From assembly GCA_035449085.1 (NCBI GenBank), contig DAOTKE010000003.1, positions 1 through 55,076 on the forward strand: 55,076 nt of DNA, given 5' to 3'. The stretch comes from DUPH01 sp035449085. Its GTDB lineage: Bacteria; Verrucomicrobiota; Kiritimatiellia; RFP12; UBA1067. Within the stretch, counting starts at the first letter, position 1, and every line of letters begins with the position of its first letter. A model generated the notes under the pieces. The model made no database searches, was not told the origin of the DNA, and saw nothing but the letters and a program-made list of their open reading frames with translations. The position numbers and the translations under genes were made by a program. This document shows, one piece after another, positions 1-9,763 of this stretch.

Positions 1-59
1 TCGCGCTATCCAGCAGCCTCGCAACTCGAAGAATTCTTGATTTGGAACCGCTGACAGGG

Positions 60-303
60 CCGGCCAGGGCCGACGCATCAAATTTTTTTTGAGATGGCAG
101 GCTGGGCCGGCGTCGGACCGGAGCAGTTTCATCAGGCAGTCGTGGTCCGATGAGGCGTTTTTCTGCTTTCCCTTGACGCCCCTCTTCTTTGTCTTCTCGC
201 TGTTGAGCATATTCAGCGCTATGCGCCGCAGGATGGCGAGGTTCTCGGCCGCGTTCTTCGTCCGGGCCCTGCACTGGTTCTCAGAGCAGCGGGGTTGCTC
301 ATC
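60..303 (-). pseudogene. ISAs1-family transposase, C-terminal remnant
   Basis: Reading the minus strand after a TAG at 306-304 gives an open frame containing SENQCRARTKNAAENLAILR followed by RIALNML and a lysine-rich stretch. This is the conserved C-terminal block of ISAs1/H-repeat transposases (the family pattern is R-x-NAAENLA-x-LRRIALNLL). The N-terminal catalytic part is missing to the right and the frame runs off the left edge of the window without a stop, so the far end is unknown. I see no terminal inverted repeats. It is a dead fragment. The family call rests on the motif alone. Confidence 0.75.
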
Positions 304-565
304 CTAGAGCCGGAGTCAACAGGCAAACACTTCCCCGCCCGCCTTCTTGAGGCGGTGTCCTTTGTTTTCATGTCTTTACTCCGTTAACAGTCGGGTCTGG
401 GACAAACGCATATTCCGAATCCGCCGTTGTTTCGTCTGCCGGTTTCCGGCCGGCAGAAACCGTGCCGTCCAGTCGCTCATCTGGTTCTGGTCCGCGGGCC
501 TGGGCCCGGGGCCCCACTCCGCGAATCCGCAAAGGCGGGGCCAGAAAACCGCCGGTGTGCAGGGG

Positions 566-640
566 CGCGTCCATCAGCGTGCAGAACACGTTGTCGCCGT
601 GCAAATCCGGCCCGCCGTACAAGACCGTCGTTTCTCCCAT
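566..640 (-). pseudogene. IS110-like transposase, N-terminal scrap
   Basis: From an ATG at 640-638 the minus strand reads MGETTVLYGGPDLHGDN and then VFCTLMDA. This resembles the start of IS110-family transposases, where a G-x-DLH motif carries the first catalytic Asp of the DEDD domain. The resemblance ends after about 25 residues, and the frame then continues into low-complexity Pro/Arg-rich sequence. It is probably another insertion-sequence remnant in the debris at the left end of the window. The match is short, so confidence is limited. Confidence 0.5.
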
Positions 641-811
641 GGCCAAGCCTCCTTCCGTGTCGGGGGCGCCTCGCCCCTTCGCGGCCACAGCAGCGTCTCC
701 GAGTTCGTCCGCTTCGCCCAGGGCCTGACGCGGGCGCAGAAGAAACTGCCCGGATTCCCGATGCTGAAGCGGAACCGGGAACTTTGCAGGGCCCCGTCCC
801 GCAAGACCTTC

Positions 812-1005
812 GGCACCGTGCTGTCCACACACTGGCGGTCAAGCGAAAGCGCCATCCATTGGATCCGCGACGCCCTGTACCGCGAGGCCTTCTGCCGCAT
901 GCGCAATCCGGTCGCCATCCTCAACCGTTCCCTGCTCATCAACGCCTGCGCCTTCATCACCAACACGCTCCGGATCAGAAAGAAGACATCGGCGCCAGCC
1001 CTGCG
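812..1005 (+). pseudogene. second ISAs1-like transposase remnant
   Basis: The plus strand in this frame contains HWRSSESAIHWIRDALYREA and then FCRMRNPVAILN. This aligns with the ISAs1 C-terminal pattern HW..E..LHW..D..F.ED..R.R....L. The stretch upstream (about 350-800) has no convincing transposase similarity and several frames are open only because of high GC content. The fragment is on the opposite strand from the remnant at 60-303, so at least two insertion events or an inversion are implied. It is non-functional. Confidence 0.45.
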
Positions 1006-1297
1006 CGAGCGCTTCAGCCGCCGCCGAAGCGCTCGCGTTACGCCTCCTCATGAACCCGTTCTGTGCCCGTCTCGACCCCTAAAAGAAAAAGCCGTGCCCG
1101 CGCGGGCCGTTACCTTTTTTCAGATAGTCAACAATCAGAATCCAAGTTAAAGTGATAAGGCAAACAAGTTTGGAGAAGAATGACATGATTGTCGCAACGC
1201 CAAACACAAAGGGTTCCAGCCATAATGAAGCCGGTGCGCGCGCGTCAGCCGCGGTCGCCGTAACTTGCGTCGCGGGCACGGGAAAAGGAGTGAACGG

Positions 1298-4015
1298 ATG
1301 ATCGCCTCACGAGTATGGGTTGCCGTGTCAGGCATGTTGGTTGCCGTGTCAGTTTTGTCGGTGGCCGCACCAGAACAGTTGCGGTGCGAGGGGCTTCAGG
1401 ACCCCTTGGGCATCGACCGTCCTCAGCCTCGTTTGTCCTGGGCCATTCCGCCCGGCGGGCGTGGCCTGGCGCAGACGGCGTATCACATACTTGTGGCCGA
1501 TTCGCCCGCAGCGTTGGCCGCCAACCGCGGCACACTTTGGGATTCAGGAAAAGTCGCCTCTGACCAATCGCAACGGGTGCCTTATGGCGACGCGCCGCTG
1601 CGCAAGGGGACGCGCTGCTGGTGGAAGGTGCGCGTATGGACACACGATGAAGCCGCATCGCCGTGGAGCGAGCCCGCGTCGTTCAGCGTCGGGCCGCTCA
1701 CAGCCGCAGGCTGGCGTGGCGAATGGATCGGCGCGGACTGGATCAAAGACCATGCAGGTCCGTTGCCCTGGCTCAGGAAGGTTGTCGAACTGGACCGGCT
1801 CCCCTCTTCCGCCGTGGCCTATGTGTGTGCCCTGGGGTATTACGAGCTTTATGTCAACGGACGTAAGGTCGGTGATGAGGTGCTGAGTCCCGCCGTCTCC
1901 GACTACGGCAAACGCGGCTTGTACCTGACACACGACATCACTCCGTATCTGGTCAAAGGCAGAAACTGTATTGGCCTCTGGCTAGGGCGGGGATGGTCCA
2001 TCGGTGTCCTTAAAAATGTCGGGACGTCCGGGCCGATGGTCAAGGCGGAGATCAATATCGATTTCGACGGGGCGGCACCGCTGAACATTGCGACTGGCGC
2101 AGACTGGAAAGCGCATCCCAGCAACATCACGCCCTTGGGGAAGGGCAAGAGCGGCAGTTACGGCGGCGAGCGGGTCGATGCGACCCAAGAGGTCGCCGAT
2201 TGGAGTGCAGCGGCGTATGACGACTCCGCATGGCGTGCGGCGACCGTGTACCATCCGCCCACGCCGGTCATCGCCGCGCAGATGATGGAGCCCAACCGCG
2301 CGCTGGACGAGATCCGCGCCGTTGCGGTCCAACCGTTGGCAGACGGATACATGATCGACATGGGGCGCAACTTCACTGGCTGGTTTGAACTCGACATGCC
2401 CGCCGAGCTGCCGCGCGGCACAGAGGTCGTCATGGAGTTCGCCGACAAGCGCTTCCCGGACGGCAAGTTCCAGTTTTACGGGCAGCGCAGCGAGTACGTC
2501 GCGCGAGGTGGCGGCGGCGAACGTTTCTGCAACCGTTTCAATTACGCGGCCTTCCGGTACGCAGTCGTTCGGGGGTTGCCGCGCGCACCCAAAGTGGAAG
2601 AGGCGCGGGGCCGCCTGGTCACCACGGATTACGAATCCACCGTCACCTTCGATTGCGACAACCCGTTGCTGAACCGCATCCACGAGATGATGTGCTGGAC
2701 GTACCGCTGCCTCAGCCTGGGTGGTTACACCGTCGATTGCCCGCACCGCGAGCGGTTGGGTTACGGGGGCGACTCCGGGACATCGATGGAGATGGGCATG
2801 CTCAATTTCCGTACGGGTGCGTTTTACGCCAAGTGGGCGGCCGACTGGCGCGACGCGCAAAATGAGGCAGGCGACGTCCCCTACACCGCGCCTTACTCAC
2901 AGGACGCGGGCGGCGGTCCGGCCTGGAGCGGGTTCTGCATCACCATGCCTTGGCAGCTTTATCTGACCTATGGTGACCGGCGTCCTCTGGAGCTGGGATG
3001 GCCCGTCATGCAGAAATGGCTCGCGTTTATCGACACCAAGATGAACGACGGCCTGCTGCAAAGCTACGTGGGCATCGGCTGTGCAGGCTCGCCGATCTGG
3101 AATTTCCTGGGCGACTGGGTTCCGCCGGGACGCAAGCAGGGCAAGGACCGTGTCGATGATCGTTCCACCCTGTTTTTCAACAACTGCTATCTGGTGTATT
3201 GCCTGCAACTCGCAGGGAAGATCGGGCGTGTGTTGGGCGACGACGCACAAGCTGCCGTTTATGAGACGCGGGCCCGCGAACTCGCGGCGCGTCTGCACGA
3301 GCGCTTCTTGAATCCGGATGGCGCCACCTACGCGAACGGCGAGCAGACCTATCTGGTTATGCCGCTGTTGTTCGGCATCACTCCACCAGACGTCGCACCG
3401 CGCGTCATGGAGGCACTGGAGCATGACATCCGGGTCACCCGTAACGGCCACCTGAACACCGGCATGCACGGCAACTACTTCATGGCCAAATACCTGATCG
3501 ACACCCGGCGTAATGACCTGTTGGCGCTGATGCACACGAAAGAGGATTTCCCGAGCTTCGGGCACATGCTCCGCAATGGCGCCACCACGATCTGGGAAGA
3601 GTGGGACGGTGATAATTCGCAAATCCACAACACCATGATCTCGGTCGGACTCTGGTTCACCGAGGGGCTGGCCGGTATCCGTCCTGACGAACGCGCACCT
3701 GGGTTCAAGCACTTCATCGCCGCGCCCGGTGTCGAAAGCGGGCTGAAACGGGTTGACGCCTCATTGATGACCGGCTACGGCAAAATCGCCAGCGCATGGC
3801 GGATCGACGGCCATACATTGACCTGGCGACTGGACGTACCGCCCAACACGACCGCATCGGTCATCCTGCCTGCGACCGGGCTTGACGCGGTCCGCGAAAG
3901 CGGGAAACCCGCGGCCAGTCAGTCCGGAATCACACGGGCCCGCTTCGAGAAGGGTCTTTTCCGTGCCGAGGCCGCCGCCGGTGAGTACCGGTTCACTAGC
4001 CGACTTACGGATTGA
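1298..4015 (+). CDS. secreted alpha-L-rhamnosidase, GH78
   Basis: Inverting glycosidase family that removes terminal alpha-L-rhamnose from plant or microbial glycans, here exported. The start is the ATG at 1298, with AAAAGGAG at 1283-1290 just upstream; it gives 905 residues and a signal peptide (MIASRVWVAVSGMLVAV, cleavage near AAP). After N-terminal beta-sandwich domains comes the (alpha/alpha)6 barrel with the GH78 motif DCPHRERLGYGGD at about residues 480-492. D480, E485 and D492 have exactly the spacing of the acidic residues D567/E572/D579 of Bacillus RhaB. A second acidic motif, TTIWEEW at about 764-769, fits the site of its E841. The C-terminal beta-sandwich (G-K-I-A-S-A-W region, then PPNTTASVILP) is typical. 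The gene stands alone between the IS debris and a convergent FAD oxidoreductase. Confidence 0.93.
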   Translation: MIASRVWVAVSGMLVAVSVLSVAAPEQLRCEGLQDPLGIDRPQPRLSWAIPPGGRGLAQTAYHILVADSPAALAANRGTLWDSGKVASDQSQRVPYGDAPLRKGTRCWWKVRVWTHDEAASPWSEPASFSVGPLTAAGWRGEWIGADWIKDHAGPLPWLRKVVELDRLPSSAVAYVCALGYYELYVNGRKVGDEVLSPAVSDYGKRGLYLTHDITPYLVKGRNCIGLWLGRGWSIGVLKNVGTSGPMVKAEINIDFDGAAPLNIATGADWKAHPSNITPLGKGKSGSYGGERVDATQEVADWSAAAYDDSAWRAATVYHPPTPVIAAQMMEPNRALDEIRAVAVQPLADGYMIDMGRNFTGWFELDMPAELPRGTEVVMEFADKRFPDGKFQFYGQRSEYVARGGGGERFCNRFNYAAFRYAVVRGLPRAPKVEEARGRLVTTDYESTVTFDCDNPLLNRIHEMMCWTYRCLSLGGYTVDCPHRERLGYGGDSGTSMEMGMLNFRTGAFYAKWAADWRDAQNEAGDVPYTAPYSQDAGGGPAWSGFCITMPWQLYLTYGDRRPLELGWPVMQKWLAFIDTKMNDGLLQSYVGIGCAGSPIWNFLGDWVPPGRKQGKDRVDDRSTLFFNNCYLVYCLQLAGKIGRVLGDDAQAAVYETRARELAARLHERFLNPDGATYANGEQTYLVMPLLFGITPPDVAPRVMEALEHDIRVTRNGHLNTGMHGNYFMAKYLIDTRRNDLLALMHTKEDFPSFGHMLRNGATTIWEEWDGDNSQIHNTMISVGLWFTEGLAGIRPDERAPGFKHFIAAPGVESGLKRVDASLMTGYGKIASAWRIDGHTLTWRLDVPPNTTASVILPATGLDAVRESGKPAASQSGITRARFEKGLFRAEAAAGEYRFTSRLTD

Positions 4016-4169
4016 TCTTGATAAACGCGCCAGGATGCGCGGCAGTCACAGTCTGTCAGTCTATGGATATGAATTGGCCTCACACCAATACTGAACAGTG
4101 TCCCCAAAGCCCCCCCTAGCATTCCCTGTTTACTCCGGACATATCCGATGTTCCGACAGGCACCAATCT

Positions 4170-5543
4170 CTACCCCAGTTCCCTGGAGGAAACCTCGGCA
4201 GGCAGTTTTCCGTTCAACGCCGCCAAAGCGCAAACTTTACCGGCCGCCTCCCCCAAAGCCACGGCATTTCCGGTAACACGGTAGCTGGAATGCGCGATGA
4301 AATCGCCGCTGATGCAGCGCCCGGCAAACATCAGTCCGGACACATCCCGGGCGACGAGGGCCCGCAGGGGGATGTCGTAGGGTTTTGCTCGCCACGCCAC
4401 TTTTTTATCAATCGCCCTGTTCTTGTCCGAGTTCAGGGCATGTACATCCACGCCGAACGTCACCCGGCAGACCGCATCCTCAAACCGGGCGCCCTGCTTG
4501 AGATCTTCTGCCGACACCGTATACAGGCCGTGCAAACGGCGTCCCTCTCGGACGCCGATCTGCTCGGCCGTGGAGACCAGCCGAACATTCCGCCAAACCC
4601 CACCCGTGCCGCGCAAGCCGTCGATCAGCGCGTGCAGCTCGCGACGAGCCCGAAGGGTGGCCTGGGTCACGTCGCGGACATCGAATCCACACACTTTATA
4701 CTCGTGGTTGGCCATCAGGATGAACAGATCGTCCCTCACGCGGAACAGCGAGGGCATCGCATAGCTCGGCGAGTGGCCACCGGCCTCCATCGCCTTACGC
4801 AGAGCGTCTTTCGGCGGCCCCCATTCCTGTGCATTTTCCGCATCCCGATAAAACGCCCTGATGTCTCCCGCCTGAATGCCCGAAACCAGGGCGATCAGAC
4901 TCATCGGCTGGGCCGCTCCCGTCCCCGGTTCACCATAGTCGAAACCACATCCTGCCAAGGCCCCCAGATCACCGTCACCGGTGGCATCGACAAACGCTTT
5001 GCCCGCAATGGCTTCACGTCCGGACTTTGATTCCGTGATCACATGCGTGAGCCGCTTGCCCTCTTTCACGGCCGCCGCGACCCGTGTGTGAAATTGAAGG
5101 GTGAGGCCCGCTTCCAGACAGAGATTATCAAGAACGAGCTTCATCACCTCCACATCATAAGTTTCAGTGGGCGTACCGTCCAGCGTGTAAGTCCTCCCGC
5201 CGGCCTTATCCATCCCCTTCACGATCTCCGCCATGATGCCGGTTTTATTCCGCACATCCAGCAGATAGGCCAGCGAGCCGGCCGTCCAGATGCCGCCCAA
5301 ACAACCGTGCTGCTCCAGCAGTAGAGTCTTAGCCCCCTTGCGCGCGGCGGCCAACGCGGCGGCCACGCCCGCCGGCCCTCCTCCGCATACCACTACATCG
5401 GCGTTCCCGACAACCGGAATGTCGCGTGCGGGTTCACGCACGGCATCCACCGCTGGCAGAGGCTCCGCCCGAACGTTCACAGCGCCTGTTAGCGGCGCAA
5501 GCGCCGCCATACCACCGAACCTGACAAAATCCCGTCTCCTCAT
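4170..5543 (-). CDS. Tat-exported FAD-dependent oxidoreductase (FAD_oxidored family)
   Basis: The protein begins MRRRDFVRFGGMAALAPLTG, a twin-arginine signal, so the folded flavoprotein is probably exported. A Rossmann motif ADVVVCGGGPAGVAAALAAA follows at about residues 47-66, then LLLEQHGCLGGIWTAG and AFVDATGDGDLGALAG, all hallmarks of the FAD_oxidored group (PF12831) common in glycan loci of Bacteroidota and PVC bacteria. The C-terminal CISGDFIAHSSYRVTGNA is also family-typical. The start at 5543 is preceded by GGGGAAG. An in-frame ATG at 5558 (MLGKC extension) is the alternative. It lies 44 bp after the GH89-like gene and is likely the last gene of the GH20-GH89-FAD run. The substrate is unknown; oxidation of a released sugar or glycoside is plausible. 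Confidence 0.85.
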   Translation of the reverse strand: MRRRDFVRFGGMAALAPLTGAVNVRAEPLPAVDAVREPARDIPVVGNADVVVCGGGPAGVAAALAAARKGAKTLLLEQHGCLGGIWTAGSLAYLLDVRNKTGIMAEIVKGMDKAGGRTYTLDGTPTETYDVEVMKLVLDNLCLEAGLTLQFHTRVAAAVKEGKRLTHVITESKSGREAIAGKAFVDATGDGDLGALAGCGFDYGEPGTGAAQPMSLIALVSGIQAGDIRAFYRDAENAQEWGPPKDALRKAMEAGGHSPSYAMPSLFRVRDDLFILMANHEYKVCGFDVRDVTQATLRARRELHALIDGLRGTGGVWRNVRLVSTAEQIGVREGRRLHGLYTVSAEDLKQGARFEDAVCRVTFGVDVHALNSDKNRAIDKKVAWRAKPYDIPLRALVARDVSGLMFAGRCISGDFIAHSSYRVTGNAVALGEAAGKVCALAALNGKLPAEVSSRELG

Positions 5544-5587
5544 ACACTTCCCCAACATGAGATGTCCCCCTGTTTTTTATGGATTGA

Positions 5588-7927
5588 TTACCTGACCGCA
5601 GCCGCAAGTTTATCCAGTACAGCACGGAACGCCGCGCCGCGGTCCGCGCAGACCGGCGGCGCCATTTCGCACAGCGGCTTGGCGTAGAAGGCGTCGGTCA
5701 CCGCCTGCATCGGCAGCGGCTCGCGCGGTGTCATCGGGCTTGCAGTATCGCCTTTCTCCACACGCTGATTCACGTACCCCACGTAGATCGCGAGCTGCTT
5801 GAGATAGTAGTCGTTAAACAGCTCGTAGATGTAGCTTCGGCAATATCCGTTCTCCACGTTGCCTTTAAGCGCCTGCTCAAAGCAGGGGTTGACGGGATGG
5901 ATCGCCTGAAGTTTAGCCATCGACGCATTCAGGGAATAATCATCGTGCAAGGCAAGCAGGTCGCGTAGCGCGGTCAAGACCGACACGCACCGTGCGCCGG
6001 CGGCCTTCACTTCCGAGGCGCCGGCCTTGCCTTGCAGCCATTCGCCTTGCGCCACCACATGCCGCTTGAGCACAAGGCTGAAGAGCCGTCCGGCCGCCGT
6101 GCGCGCCAGATCCACCGCGTCGCGGTCAACCTTGTCATCGCCGGCAAAGACCGGCAACGCGTGCAGCTTGGCCAGCAGCTCAGGCACGCCCTGAAGCTGC
6201 GGCGCGAGACGCTCGCATTCAACCCGCAACGCAGCGGCGCGTTCGGCCGTGACCGCCTGTTGCGCGTGGCGCACAAGAATACGGAAGTCAGGCGGCAGCG
6301 CGGCATGCAGCTTGATCAGCGGCAGCGCGGCGCGCCAGGCCGCCAGCATCGGTTCGGCGGCGGCGCGGTAGCGGTCGCGGCAGAACTCCGGCAGCAGCGC
6401 TTCGGGCGTGAGCGCGTCGGGTCGCCATGCGTTTTTCGTGAAGAACTCCAGCATCAGACTGTCGCTGTGCGAATTTTCCGGCCAGTAAACAAATCCTTTG
6501 CACAGCGGGTCGGCGGCGGCAATCGGCAGACGCTGTTGAATCAGGTCATAATTGCCGCGCAGGTCGTTTTCCCACTCATACGCATGGAAGATGCCGAACA
6601 TCCAGGGGAACTTGCCGACCACCCCCCACTGGGTGAAGTCCGAACTCGCATGTTTCTGCGGCAGATCGGAGGTGTAGTCGAAAATGATCGTGTTATCGGG
6701 GGACAGCAGCTTCAGCAGCTCAGCCACTTCCTGGCCTGACCAGCCCGGATAGTAAAAATCCCATGAAGCGATCAAGAGCGGTGCCGCCGGATTGTGCTCG
6801 CGCAGTTTAGCGATGATCCTCCGGTATGCGTAGAGCTTCATCTCCAGATTGTCCGCGCGGTTGGTGAAAACGGTACGTTCCGCCAGCCCGATGGTATGGA
6901 AAAGGTCAGGTGTACCATACGCATCGATGTGGGCCTGCGTCAGTTTCCAGTAGTTGTTCAGGTTCCGGTCATCGCGGATGTCCCAAACCGCGCCGGTCGG
7001 ATTGCCGCGGTACGCGCCGCCCGCCTGCGGCACGAACGAAGGCCGTTCCTTTTCAAGAAAAGCGTGGGGGGTTCGACTGTACCAGTGGGTCATGGTGCCG
7101 GTATCCTCGGGATGCATCAGGCCGCGGTCGCGGGCGTATAGCAGGACATGCTTGCGCAATTCCCCGCGATACTGCAAGGGCCACGCGCTGGTGCGGTCAT
7201 CATAGGAGCGCGCCACCGCCTCGGGGAGCGGCGCGTCGGTCGGCGGATACGGCACAATATCCGGGAAAGCCTTCTGCCACACGTCGTCCATGCCGATGCG
7301 CAGCATGAAAAGGTTCAGGCGCTTTTTGAGCATCCAGTCGATCTCCCGCTCCCACTGCTCTGGCCCCCAGTGCTCGGCTTGAAAACGCTCCAGGCTGCGG
7401 TGCGCGAAATAACGGATGCCGCGATAATGAAAACGAGGCGCTTCGCTGACATCAAGTCCGTCCATTTCGATCACGGACTTTTTCGGAACCACATCTCCGT
7501 CCCAGAAGTAGCGGCAGTCCGCTTGGCGCTCGAAGAAATCGTAGACCGCGTAGAGCGTGCTGCGTCCGTTACCGCCCGCCAGAAAGAGGTAACGCCGCCC
7601 GTCTTTCTCCGCCGACCTGATGCGGTAGCCGTCCGTGTCGGCACCGGCATCCAACGGCGGGATGAGTCTGTCTTCCACCGCCGTCCTCACGAACCGGTTG
7701 ACACTGTCGGAGCCGATCACGATCAGGTCAGAGGACGCGTCCGGTGCGGTGACGATCTCCAGCCCCTGTCCTGTCACGCCGTTATACAACTTCTGAAACT
7801 CCCGCGCGGCCACCGCGTAGGCCGGCGGTGCTACGGCAGGTTTCAGAATCTTCCATTCTGCCCCCGTCGCCACGAATGTGGATGCCATCATAACGGACAA
7901 GCTCATCAATTTTCCGTTTTGTCGCAT
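5588..7927 (-). CDS. alpha-N-acetylglucosaminidase-like glycosidase (GH89-like)
   Basis: A 779-residue exported protein with N-terminal signal (MRQNGKLMSLSVMMASTFVA). Residues about 25-150 look like the alpha/beta domain found before GH89, GH20 and alpha-glucuronidase barrels (GYRIRSAEKDGRRYLFLAGG, then STLYAVYDFFE). The barrel opens with EREIDWMLKKRLNLFMLRIG and continues DDVWQKAFP, resembling the NAGLU signature EIDWMALNGINLPLA...W. The later PWMFGIFHAYEWENDLRGNY matches the region where GH89 enzymes have a W-x-x-H-N-x-G-G-N-x-G motif, but these residues are not strictly kept, so it is a divergent member or a sister family. AGGAG lies 6 bases before the ATG. It sits between GH20 and the FAD oxidoreductase on the same strand, fitting HexNAc glycan breakdown. 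An alpha-glucuronidase relative is the main alternative. Confidence 0.65.
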   Translation of the reverse strand: MRQNGKLMSLSVMMASTFVATGAEWKILKPAVAPPAYAVAAREFQKLYNGVTGQGLEIVTAPDASSDLIVIGSDSVNRFVRTAVEDRLIPPLDAGADTDGYRIRSAEKDGRRYLFLAGGNGRSTLYAVYDFFERQADCRYFWDGDVVPKKSVIEMDGLDVSEAPRFHYRGIRYFAHRSLERFQAEHWGPEQWEREIDWMLKKRLNLFMLRIGMDDVWQKAFPDIVPYPPTDAPLPEAVARSYDDRTSAWPLQYRGELRKHVLLYARDRGLMHPEDTGTMTHWYSRTPHAFLEKERPSFVPQAGGAYRGNPTGAVWDIRDDRNLNNYWKLTQAHIDAYGTPDLFHTIGLAERTVFTNRADNLEMKLYAYRRIIAKLREHNPAAPLLIASWDFYYPGWSGQEVAELLKLLSPDNTIIFDYTSDLPQKHASSDFTQWGVVGKFPWMFGIFHAYEWENDLRGNYDLIQQRLPIAAADPLCKGFVYWPENSHSDSLMLEFFTKNAWRPDALTPEALLPEFCRDRYRAAAEPMLAAWRAALPLIKLHAALPPDFRILVRHAQQAVTAERAAALRVECERLAPQLQGVPELLAKLHALPVFAGDDKVDRDAVDLARTAAGRLFSLVLKRHVVAQGEWLQGKAGASEVKAAGARCVSVLTALRDLLALHDDYSLNASMAKLQAIHPVNPCFEQALKGNVENGYCRSYIYELFNDYYLKQLAIYVGYVNQRVEKGDTASPMTPREPLPMQAVTDAFYAKPLCEMAPPVCADRGAAFRAVLDKLAAAVR

Positions 7928-7948
7928 CTCATTCTCCTAACTTGAGGG

Positions 7949-7964
7949 TTGAACGTTGAACGTT
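7949..7964. repeat. intergenic repeat copy, TTGAACGTT type
   Basis: TTGAACGTTGAACGTT lies in the 98-bp gap between GH20 and the GH89-like gene. Related sequence occurs at 16263-16287 and in the larger inverted repeat at 30117-30191. This is a short scattered intergenic repeat, not a coding feature. Confidence 0.6.
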
Positions 7965-8025
7965 TCTCCCTTCGACGCTTCGCTGCGGGCCGACACATCA
8001 CTGAGCCCCTCTCTCCGTCTCATGT

Positions 8026-9564
8026 CTAGCGCGGCGAGTGATTGTTTTCAGGAAGTTGATGGTGGAAGAACCCTGTATCCCGATACTTCTTCACAGGAAT
8101 GTCCCAACCGACCTGCCGCAGATGGTGCGTGAAAACCAGACGATCCACGCTCAACGGCCGCGTCCCCCACATCGCATGGGCCGCATGCCAGTAGATCGGC
8201 TGCATGGAGAGACCGTAAAGATGATGCCAGGTGGTACTGAGCATGCCATCCAGACCGAGTGACCGGACGGCACCGCTCTGCGCCTCGTATCCCTCGCGGT
8301 TCTCCCACGGGCACGCAAGCACCGGGAACCCCTTCGACTTGAAGTGGCGCAGCGTCGGGAAGGTCGCGTCCTCTTTTTCGCCCTTGACCGGGGAGCGGTA
8401 GAACCAGTCGCAGATCACCACATCGCGCGGCAGCGCATCCAGCAGGGCGTCCGCCCAGGACGCTCCGTACGCGTAATACCCCTTCCAGCGAGGATCGCCA
8501 CTACGCAGGAGCATGTCGTGCCAGACCATCATGCGGCATTGGCGTGCCGCCAGCGCATCGTGAATGCGCGTCAGACAAGCCGCGACCACCCTCGGGTAGT
8601 CTGAACGGCGGCAACTCGTGCATGTACCCATGTCGTAGGCCTCGTCGCAACCGGCGTGGAAATAGGGCGGCCGTCCGAAGGCGTCATGCAGCTCCAGCAC
8701 CAGTTCCTCCAGCAACGCCACCGCCTCAGGGTTGCTGTGGCACCACGTCCATCCTTGGGGCTCGAACAGGGGCTGCAGCGAGGGATTGAAATCAAGGATC
8801 ACATGTTTGCCGGACACGATCCGCGATCCCGAGGCATGTCCAAAGAGATTCAGTTGCGGGATCAGCGTCACGCCCAGTTCATTCGCGATCTTGACCAGGC
8901 GCTTGACCTCGCTCCGCGTCATGGGGCTATCCGGCCACGACAGCTCTGGATGATTCTTGAAGACAAACATGCCCCATGATTCCAGTACGATGTAGTTCAT
9001 CTTGTAATAGGCCGCCAGCCGGATATAGCGCTCGATTTCAACCGGCGTGTTTTCCGGGAACCAGCAGAGATGAAATCCCCGGAACGCCATGGCCGGCGCG
9101 TCGTCGATGACGGTCTCAGGAATGAAGTACGCCGTCACTGTGCGGGTGCCGCGCACGGGCTCGGCAAGCTGGCGCAGCGTGCGCATCGCATTGCGCGCAC
9201 CGCCCGCGTCAGCAGCCTCAATCCGCAATGCACCCTTCGCGGCAGAGATCCGGTAGGCGTCAGCAAGCTGCGGCACGGTATCGTCTGACTCGACCACGAT
9301 GACTTTCGGCCGACAACCGAACCACGCCTTGAACCAAGCGCGTACCTGTTTCTGGGCCAAGTCACCTTCTTTAGCGCAAGCCAGCGCCACCGTCAGCGTG
9401 TCATCCAGCACCACCTCCGGCCCGTCACTCAGTTCGACGCGCTGCGGAGCCGGCACCAGCCGTGTTTTGATCAGGCCAGCTTCCCGCCCGTTCAGCGGGG
9501 CCGCAGACCACACACACGCGACACAGGCGCAGACAACCATGACAGTCCATCTTTGCTTCTTCAT
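8026..9564 (-). CDS. beta-N-acetylhexosaminidase, GH20
   Basis: Exo-acting enzyme that releases beta-linked GlcNAc or GalNAc by substrate-assisted catalysis. The 512-residue protein starts at ATG 9564, with GGAGG six bases upstream, and has a signal peptide (MKKQRWTVMVVCACVACVWS). The N-terminal GH20b-type domain spans about 35-150. The barrel follows from FRGFHLCWFPENTP and contains the family catalytic pair in YFHAGCDEAYDMG, D307-E308 (family pattern H-x-G-x-DE). Later aromatic residues (WHDMLLR, WENREGY, STTWHHLYGL) fit the sugar pocket. It is the first gene of a leftward run with the GH89-like and FAD genes, divergent from the Gfo/Idh gene at 9764. Substrate linkage cannot be read from sequence. 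Confidence 0.9.
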   Translation of the reverse strand: MKKQRWTVMVVCACVACVWSAAPLNGREAGLIKTRLVPAPQRVELSDGPEVVLDDTLTVALACAKEGDLAQKQVRAWFKAWFGCRPKVIVVESDDTVPQLADAYRISAAKGALRIEAADAGGARNAMRTLRQLAEPVRGTRTVTAYFIPETVIDDAPAMAFRGFHLCWFPENTPVEIERYIRLAAYYKMNYIVLESWGMFVFKNHPELSWPDSPMTRSEVKRLVKIANELGVTLIPQLNLFGHASGSRIVSGKHVILDFNPSLQPLFEPQGWTWCHSNPEAVALLEELVLELHDAFGRPPYFHAGCDEAYDMGTCTSCRRSDYPRVVAACLTRIHDALAARQCRMMVWHDMLLRSGDPRWKGYYAYGASWADALLDALPRDVVICDWFYRSPVKGEKEDATFPTLRHFKSKGFPVLACPWENREGYEAQSGAVRSLGLDGMLSTTWHHLYGLSMQPIYWHAAHAMWGTRPLSVDRLVFTHHLRQVGWDIPVKKYRDTGFFHHQLPENNHSPR

Positions 9565-9694
9565 TCGCAACCTCCATCCTCAGAGACTACAGCTATACCC
9601 AATGAACAACAAAAGAGTATATAGGAAACAAGCCGACATGACGTTCGATTTCGGCTATGAACTTTTATCAAACAATACACTCTGAAAAACGCGA

Positions 9695-9723
9695 TTGCCA
9701 TTTTCACCCAACGCGGGAATAAT
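9695..9723 (+). promoter_or_regulatory. sigma70-type promoter for the Gfo/Idh-GH123-PLC operon
   Basis: TTGCCA (9695-9700) is separated by 17 bp from AATAAT (9718-9723), five of six matches to each consensus box. Transcription would begin near 9730, about 34 bases before the ATG at 9764. It sits in the 199-bp gap between the divergent GH20 and Gfo/Idh genes. I found no equally good promoter for the leftward genes. Confidence 0.55.
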
Positions 9724-9763
9724 AAGGACAGTGTGATTGAACTCGCTTGAAAGGAATCGCAAC

